Below, in pieces: positions 60,301 to 64,000 of a stretch of 64,000 nucleotides of DNA. The stretch is from Argopecten irradians (Eukaryota > Mollusca > Bivalvia > Pectinida > Pectinidae). The stretch is from positions 4,791,620-4,855,619 of the forward strand of contig NC_091135.1 of the NCBI RefSeq assembly GCF_041381155.1. Direction: 5' to 3'. A program made the translations under genes and the position numbers. How positions within the stretch are numbered: the stretch's first letter is position 1; the number at the start of each line of letters is the position of its first letter. The notes beneath the pieces were generated by a model, which was given only the letters and a program-made list of their open reading frames with translations, was not told the origin of the DNA and made no database searches.

Positions 60301-63300
60301 TCACTCAAATGAAGGACTGTTGCTCAAATGCAAAGCTATCCCGCTTACACGTCCCACATCTGTTTAATGTGTCCTCATTCGACAAGGAAGATGGAATTAA
60401 AAACATTGTTTTAGCCCGAAGTAAAGGCCGGTGAGCTTATGTCATGGCGCGGCGTCCGTCGTCCGTCCGTCAACATTTCTTTAAATCGCTACTAGTCATA
60501 GAGTTCTACATAGATTGTAACCAAATTTGGCCAGAAACATCCTAAGGGGAAGGGGAACAGAGTTTGTATAAATTTTGGCTCTGACACCAATGGCAGGAGG
60601 GGCGGGGCCTAAAAGGGGAAATAGAGATAGACCATTTAAATCGCTTCTTGTCATGGAGTCATGCATGGATTGTAACTGAATTTGGGCAAAACGATCCTTG
60701 GAGGAAGGGAAAACATAGTTTGTATAAATGTTGGCTCTGTTCCCCCGGGGGCAGGAGGGGTGGGGCCCAATAAAGGAAATAGAGGTAAATCCTTTAAATC
60801 ACTACTAGTCATAGAGTTCTGCATGTAATGTAACCAAATTTGGCCAGGAACATCCTTGGAGAAAGGGGAACAGAGTTTGTATAAATTTTGGCTCTGACTC
60901 CCGGAGGCAGGTGGGGCGGGGCCCAAAATAGGAAATAGAGGTTAATTATATAAATTGCTACTAGTCCTAGAGTTATGCATGGATTGAAACCAAATTTTGC
61001 CAAAAACATCCTTATGAGAAGGGGAACAGAGTTTATATAAATTGTTTTTTTAACAATCCATGCAGAACTCTAGGACAAGTATAGATTTTGCCTAAATGTT
61101 GGCTCTGTTTTTGGCTTTGACCATCTAGAGCAGAAAGAGTGGGGCCCAATAGGAGAATTAGAGGTAAATATTCCAATTCCTTCAGAAAAGAAACAATGAT
61201 CCTGTATTCAGAACATTACTTAGCATTACAAACCAGGTGTGCGATACAGGCCCTCTGGGCCTCTTGTTTTGTGTTAATTGGAATTCATATACACAATTAA
61301 CCACCAATTATAATCCGATGATGAATAACGTTTATAAGGTGGAGCATCTTTAATGGTAGAAAGGATGTATTAATAACAAATCAATTTTAATAACTATTCC
61401 ATACATTCCAACTTACTGAACGTCTTTTAATGTGAAACTGAGATTTAAGGAGTTCGGGTCAAAGTTTAAATTCTTGACCAATAAAACGTCCAGAAGGTCA
61501 TATTCTACCAATGGAATACCAATAGTTTAAACAGTATTTTCGGGACATAAACATAAACAAATTGAAAGCTTATTTAAATTCCTTTCACAGAACATTTAGC
61601 CTGAGACTGGAATGACACGACGTATGCTGGTAGAAATATATGTTAGACAATTACTATGTCAATTCTGTGCTAAAGACCATGATATGTTAATCATCTGCCA
61701 CATACACAATTGAGGGATGATTATGAATGTTCAGACAGGTTGCTGGGCATTACTTGCTTAACTGATCACAATTCCACAATGAAAAAAAGTATAATGTAAA
61801 TCAATCTTATTGTCTTGCAGGTGAAAGTAGTTATTGTTGGACAGGATCCATACCCTACACCTGGCATGGTAAGAATTACTCTTAGTTACTAAAAAGTTAT
61901 AAAAATATAATTGCTTTATTCTTGATCAATACCAGTTCATGTAAAATTTTCAGCAAGCACATAATCTCTGAAGTGTAACAGAAATATATATATATATGTT
62001 TTAACCTATGTCGGCTTGTTATATTGAAATGTACATTTTTTGTCATATTTTGCCAAAATGACACCACAATTTACTAGTCAACAGTAATATATAATGTTAG
62101 GCCTGATGCAGAGACATCTTCTATCATCTTAATTATGTTTAAGTACACCTAGAGCTCTAAGATGTGATATATAGGCATGCATAATATCAGAGTAATCGGC
62201 CCTTGCGGGTAGGTTATTGATTGTGACATCATGTGTTTGCGAGCGTAACGTCACTCATACATTTCAGATAATACGACGTGAGTTTCGCTCACAAAACAAT
62301 GACGTCACAATGGATACCTACCCGCCAGGGAGATAACTCTGTGATATGCAAAGACCGAATATAGTCATGCATAATATCACTATTTTAGGGCCTAATACCT
62401 TAATAATTTTGCAATGTTTTTATTGGTTACTCATTTTCAGGCCATGGGGCTGGCGTTCTCTGTACCACGCGGATGCGGATTTGAAGTACCGCCATCATTG
62501 CAGAACATATATAAACTGTTGACCAATGAATATCCGCATTTTAAAACCCCTAATCACGGAGATTTGACAGCATGGGCCAAAAGAGGGGTTTTTCTGCTCA
62601 ATACTGTACTGACATTTCAGTAAGTATCGTATTGGCATTCCTCGTTTAATTCAAAGGCGTTCCAGTAGGTGCTGTGGCTGAGTAGGTGACGTTGATTTTA
62701 TGGTTCAGTAGGCCTAACAGGATTTTGTATGGGGGATTTTTGAAACTACTATAATAGTGAACTTGGATGCAATGGATATTACATATTTCAAATTTTAGTC
62801 CAATTACACCAAGAAACAGTTTACCTCTGGAATTTCTCTTCAAAACTTATACATGTTGTATGTGTACCACTATTCTTGCCAAAATGAAGTAAAATGACTC
62901 CTTGTATTTCCAAATTAATTTAGAAAAAGCATGCAGTCATCACAGACCCACCCCATGGATTATGACAAGATCTGTTATATTATAGTAATACTATTTTCAA
63001 TGATGTTTGGCTTTCTCTTGTCTTGTAGAGCCAATGAACCTGACTCACATGCCACGAATGGCTGGGCTAACTCACATGCCGAGTATGGCTGGCAGACCTT
63101 TACTGATGAAGTTATTCGCATCATCAGTAGGAAGCGTACCGGCGTCGTGTTCCTTCTTCTCGGCAACAAAGCACACGAAAAAAAAAAATTAATCGACATA
63201 AAAAAACACACTTTCATCGAACGTCCCCATCCTTCACCTTATTCATTTCATTTGTTTAATAAATACGATTGGAAGTGTTTTTCTTCGGTTGACAATGATT

Positions 63301-63347
63301 TGATGATGATGGGCGACCAAACCTGGAAAATGGACTGGTCACTGTAA
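42009..63347 (+). CDS. UNG: Uracil-DNA glycosylase, copy B (open, four exons)
   Basis: Exons 42009-42374, 61821-61868, 62441-62619 and 63029-63347 join with GT-AG sites to an open 303-residue frame. The order is family 1 UNG: SW...EFTKPYF near residue 70, [11 protein letters not shown] near 105, loop [16 protein letters not shown] (123-138), [62 protein letters not shown] and the catalytic His motif HPSPYS, ending DWSL. The protein removes uracil from DNA in base-excision repair. Oddities: the loop has Pro where most UNGs have His (GQDPYH), Met replaces the Gln and His around QAHG, and exon 4 has a duplicated SHA...GW stretch. Two in-frame starts exist (42009 and MARYN near 42188). An upstream exon at 34750 could replace the first start. 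Intron 1 is 19.4 kb. Confidence 0.9.
42854..43785 (-). mobile_element. LINE fragment in UNG intron 1, copy B (minus)
   Basis: Same insertion as 9209-10125, with YADD at 43726-43737. The frame 43379-43068 ([12 protein letters not shown]...[16 protein letters not shown]) stays open longer here than in A. Confidence 0.85.
43997..44063. repeat. Two ~33-bp tandem units, copy B only
   Basis: The unit GATACATCTTAAGCAATTCA...AATTCA occurs twice here and once in copy A, directly beside the 39-bp unit that A duplicated instead. Confidence 0.8.
44311..44333. repeat. Perfect 9-bp-arm hairpin, copy B
   Basis: Same hairpin as 10658-10680, unchanged. Confidence 0.7.
45531..45595 (+). repeat. Single 65-bp CRE-like unit, copy B
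   Basis: One copy of the unit that is present four times in A. It includes TGACGTCA, with one base different (AATAGTG). Confidence 0.9.
45597..46620 (+). mobile_element. LINE fragment (second RT family), copy B
   Basis: Counterpart of 12154-13170 with the same YANG at the active site, so that change predates the duplication. The last frames have extra small indels relative to A. Confidence 0.82.
46963..50352. other. Copy-B-only segment, no gene confirmed
   Basis: About 3.4 kb absent from copy A (A joins the equivalent of 46961 to 50448). It has a small hairpin around 47145-47180 (CCAGAAACATA/TATGTTTCTGG) and a CATATATAGGGG promoter-like motif near 47643. A GTTTGTTTGTTTGAGTTTTA block at about 49867 resembles a common mollusc SINE-type end. 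Minus frames at 48732-49064 (110 codons) and plus 49425-49685 (86 codons) have no recognisable domain. Confidence 0.5.
49867..49990 (+). repeat. Possible SINE-type relic
   Basis: GTTTGTTTGTTTGAGTTTTA, then CGCCCAATCGACAACTCGGG and TCATTTTCGGCCAAACTAC. I recall a 'TTTGTTTG...TTTAACGCCGCATCGACA' motif as widespread in mollusc DNA; the assignment is from memory and tentative. Confidence 0.35.
50353..51599. mobile_element. TIR element with TTCGTCTTTTCG subrepeats, copy B (both ends present)
   Basis: A 1.25-kb element bounded by ATTACGGTGGCTGATTT and its complement. Inside each end are several alternating direct and inverted TTCGTCTTTTCG modules; the middle (about 50600-51290) is unique AT-rich DNA with no transposase. 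It is therefore a non-autonomous TIR element with long subterminal repeats. The superfamily and target duplication could not be fixed. Confidence 0.85.
51600..53852. other. No gene confirmed (UNG intron 1, copy B)
   Basis: Counterpart of 14553-16842, including the hairpin MITE at 52502. Confidence 0.4.
52502..52612. mobile_element. Hairpin MITE, copy B (right arm partly deleted)
   Basis: As 15475-15608, but about 25 bases of the right arm, including its ACTTCGTCAAG portion, are missing. Confidence 0.6.
53853..54968. mobile_element. Palindromic MITE, family 1, second site, copy B (split)
   Basis: The same MITE as 16843, interrupted after CACGGTG by the retrocopy at 53957-54874. The right half resumes at 54875 and runs to the ATTCGCAG end. 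Confidence 0.8.
53957..54874 (-). mobile_element. Poly-A-tailed retrocopy (mRNA 3' region), copy B only
   Basis: A 918-bp insertion flanked by the 9-base direct repeat CACGGTGTT (53948-53956, 54875-54883); copy A has the empty site near 16935. On the minus strand it ends with AAGTAATAAAAATC, a T9 run, CCT and an A-rich tail. That is a polyadenylation signal followed by poly-A, as expected of an mRNA reverse-transcribed by LINE machinery. A pyrimidine-rich CTTCTTCTTTT / CTCTCTCT tract lies near 54615-54680. No coding frame is recognised, so it may be a 3' UTR of an unidentified gene or a tailed SINE-like element. Confidence 0.75.
55223..56291 (+). mobile_element. Recent 5'-truncated LINE insertion, copy B only
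   Basis: A 1069-bp insertion between TCAT repeats (55219-55222, 56292-56295); copy A has a single TCAT at 19169. It encodes the C-terminal end of a non-LTR retrotransposon ORF2: [26 protein letters not shown] and [16 protein letters not shown] (to 55748). A second frame from 55744 to 56100 holds [14 protein letters not shown] and [12 protein letters not shown], a Cys-rich tail typical of this clade. The two frames meet at a T6 run. The 3' end is a tandem CTTGAAAT repeat rather than poly-A. Its low decay and absence from A mark it as young. Confidence 0.88.
56880..57990 (-). repeat. Right arm of the large inverted repeat, copy B
   Basis: Counterpart of 19745-20870, in UNG intron 1 of copy B. 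No gene is seen. Confidence 0.75.
58265..59361 (+). mobile_element. Helitron-like element with ~157-bp tandem repeats, copy B only
   Basis: It begins AGCTCACCTGGCCCGAAGGG (a hairpin with GGTGAGCT) and ends with the GGCCCTCTGGGCC hairpin plus TCTTGTT. Between are five ~157-bp units (starts 58362, 58520, 58677, 58834, 58990) and a partial sixth. The empty site in copy A reads CGTTTTTATG, so insertion made no target duplication and falls at a T/T or T/A step. Terminal hairpins plus no target duplication fit a non-autonomous Helitron/Helentron (HINE) carrying a minisatellite core. This family assignment is inference. Confidence 0.85.
59437..59578. mobile_element. Palindromic MITE, family 1, third site (half), copy B
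   Basis: Counterpart of 21215-21355 with the same missing half. Confidence 0.75.
60413..61268 (+). mobile_element. Helitron-like element with ~155-bp tandem repeats, copy B (old insertion)
   Basis: Counterpart of 22205-23060, nearly identical including the degraded 5' end. Confidence 0.8.
61821..61868 (+). other. UNG: UNG copy B exon 2
   Basis: A 48-base exon encoding [16 protein letters not shown]. It differs from copy A by three bases, all replacements (Leu/Val, Asn/Met). Confidence 0.9.
62189..62340. mobile_element. MITE in UNG intron 2, copy B
   Basis: Counterpart of 23975-24125, with one extra T near 62214. Confidence 0.7.
62441..62619 (+). other. UNG: UNG copy B exon 3
   Basis: 179 bases, by eye identical to 24227-24405. 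It encodes the [20 protein letters not shown] core and ends two bases into the Gln codon before GTAAGT. Confidence 0.9.
63029..63347 (+). other. UNG: UNG copy B exon 4
   Basis: 319 bases with intact HPSPYS (catalytic His) and a TAA at 63345. It contains an imperfect in-frame duplication of ACTCACATGCC...GGCTGG ([16 protein letters not shown]), so this loop is about ten residues longer than in human or E. coli UNG. Confidence 0.88.
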
Positions 63348-63357
63348 ATGTACTCCG

Positions 63358-63484
63358 GACAGCAATGGTTTTGAAATGGGTTTAATACTAGCAAAAATCC
63401 ATCAATATTTGCAAGAGTTATGGGACTTTAAAATCGTCAAAACCGATAAATACATGGTTTCCGCCCGATAACCTTAGTATTCAT
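63358..63484 (+). repeat. Single unit of the ~165-bp repeat, copy B
   Basis: One unit, starting just after the UNG stop codon. Homology with copy A ends in its last bases. Confidence 0.75.
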
Positions 63485-64000
63485 TTCAGGACTCGAATTT
63501 TACTTTTTTTGTCACTTGCTAAAAACAGCAAGTACCTTATATTTCTACTTGCTAAACTGTCTTTGTACTTGCTATTATTATCTTTTGGTACAAATAAAGT
63601 GTTTTGTTGTAAATAACGTGTTTTATTGTGTGTATGTGACTGAGAATGTATATAGACATAAAGGACGCACTGACCCCATATTTGTATTTTAACTAATTTT
63701 TACTTATTATTGAAATTACAAGCAATGAAGTCAAGTACTAGTACACTTGTAGTAAGTTCGTTATTTTAACCAAGAGTCATTAATAGTACTTATTTCTACT
63801 TCAGGGTTGAATGTTCAAATGAAATCACTGTAATATAATCCAAGAAACTGTGAAAATGAATTGATCAATATTCATGCTAAGATCATGGATTAATATTTGT
63901 CATATTAATTATCAAAGGACTCCGATGAATTGATCAAAACTAAGTTTTAGATTGATTTAAACATCAACTTGGAATATTTCTGAAAATCAAATTCCATATC
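63485..64000. other. No gene seen
   Basis: AT-rich sequence with repeated CTTGCT motifs near 63515-63590. It has no counterpart after copy A and no coding frame. Confidence 0.4.

Larger units (their letters stand above)
36023..63485 (+). repeat. Copy B of the large direct duplication
   Basis: Collinear partner of bases 1-25245. Homology with A stops about 140 bases after the UNG stop codon, near 63485, where A continues with tandem repeats and B with unrelated sequence. The B copy carries three private insertions (retrocopy, LINE, Helitron-like element) and about 3.5 kb missing from A. It lacks the RecQ-bearing block and the long-TIR element of A. Confidence 0.93.

Overview
The window looks like animal nuclear DNA: AT-rich, intron-bearing, with long intergenic and intronic stretches packed with LINE fragments, palindromic MITEs, long-TIR transposons and tandem-repeat-bearing non-autonomous elements. 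The repeat families (the AGCTCACC...GGTGAGCT element with ~157-bp internal repeats, 'GAGTTATCTCCC' MITEs, CR1/Jockey-like LINEs) resemble those I know from molluscs, so a bivalve or related lophotrochozoan is the best guess. This is an inference, not a species call.

Layout. Two direct copies of one ~25-27 kb segment fill most of the window: copy A (1 to ~25245, entering from the left edge) and copy B (~36023 to ~63485). A spacer (~25250-35530) with no counterpart in the visible part of copy B separates them. The copies are about 1% different in most noncoding DNA, but each has private insertions or deletions with clean boundaries. Copy A alone has a RecQ-like helicase remnant (6922-7712) and a 1.9-kb long-TIR transposon (17036-18910). 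Copy B alone has a poly-A-tailed retrocopy (53957-54874), a 3' LINE insertion (55223-56291), a Helitron-like tandem-repeat element (58265-59361), and about 3.5 kb (46963-50447) that appears deleted from A.

The one recognisable host gene is uracil-DNA glycosylase (UNG family 1), present once per copy with four plus-strand exons and a huge TE-filled first intron (14.9 kb in A, 19.4 kb in B). Copy B encodes an open 303-residue protein. Copy A has a stop/frameshift in exon 1 and a frameshift in exon 4, both at homopolymer runs. A short exon at 34750-34848 resembles the PCNA-binding N-terminus of nuclear UNG2 and may be the upstream exon of copy B.

The spacer holds mollusc-type repeats, MITEs, a (GT)n tract, an AATTAATT-rich hAT-like element, and a minus-strand remnant of a SWIM zinc finger plus YqaJ-type nuclease gene.

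The most striking signal is in UNG. Exon 3 and intron 3 look identical between the copies and intron 1 is ~1% different. Exons 1 and 4 differ heavily, and by hand count nearly every change replaces an amino acid (roughly 50 replacements against one silent change). That points to diversifying selection, or exchange with divergent alleles or paralogues. A caveat applies throughout: the A/B arrangement could be a true tandem duplication or two haplotypes assembled head to tail.
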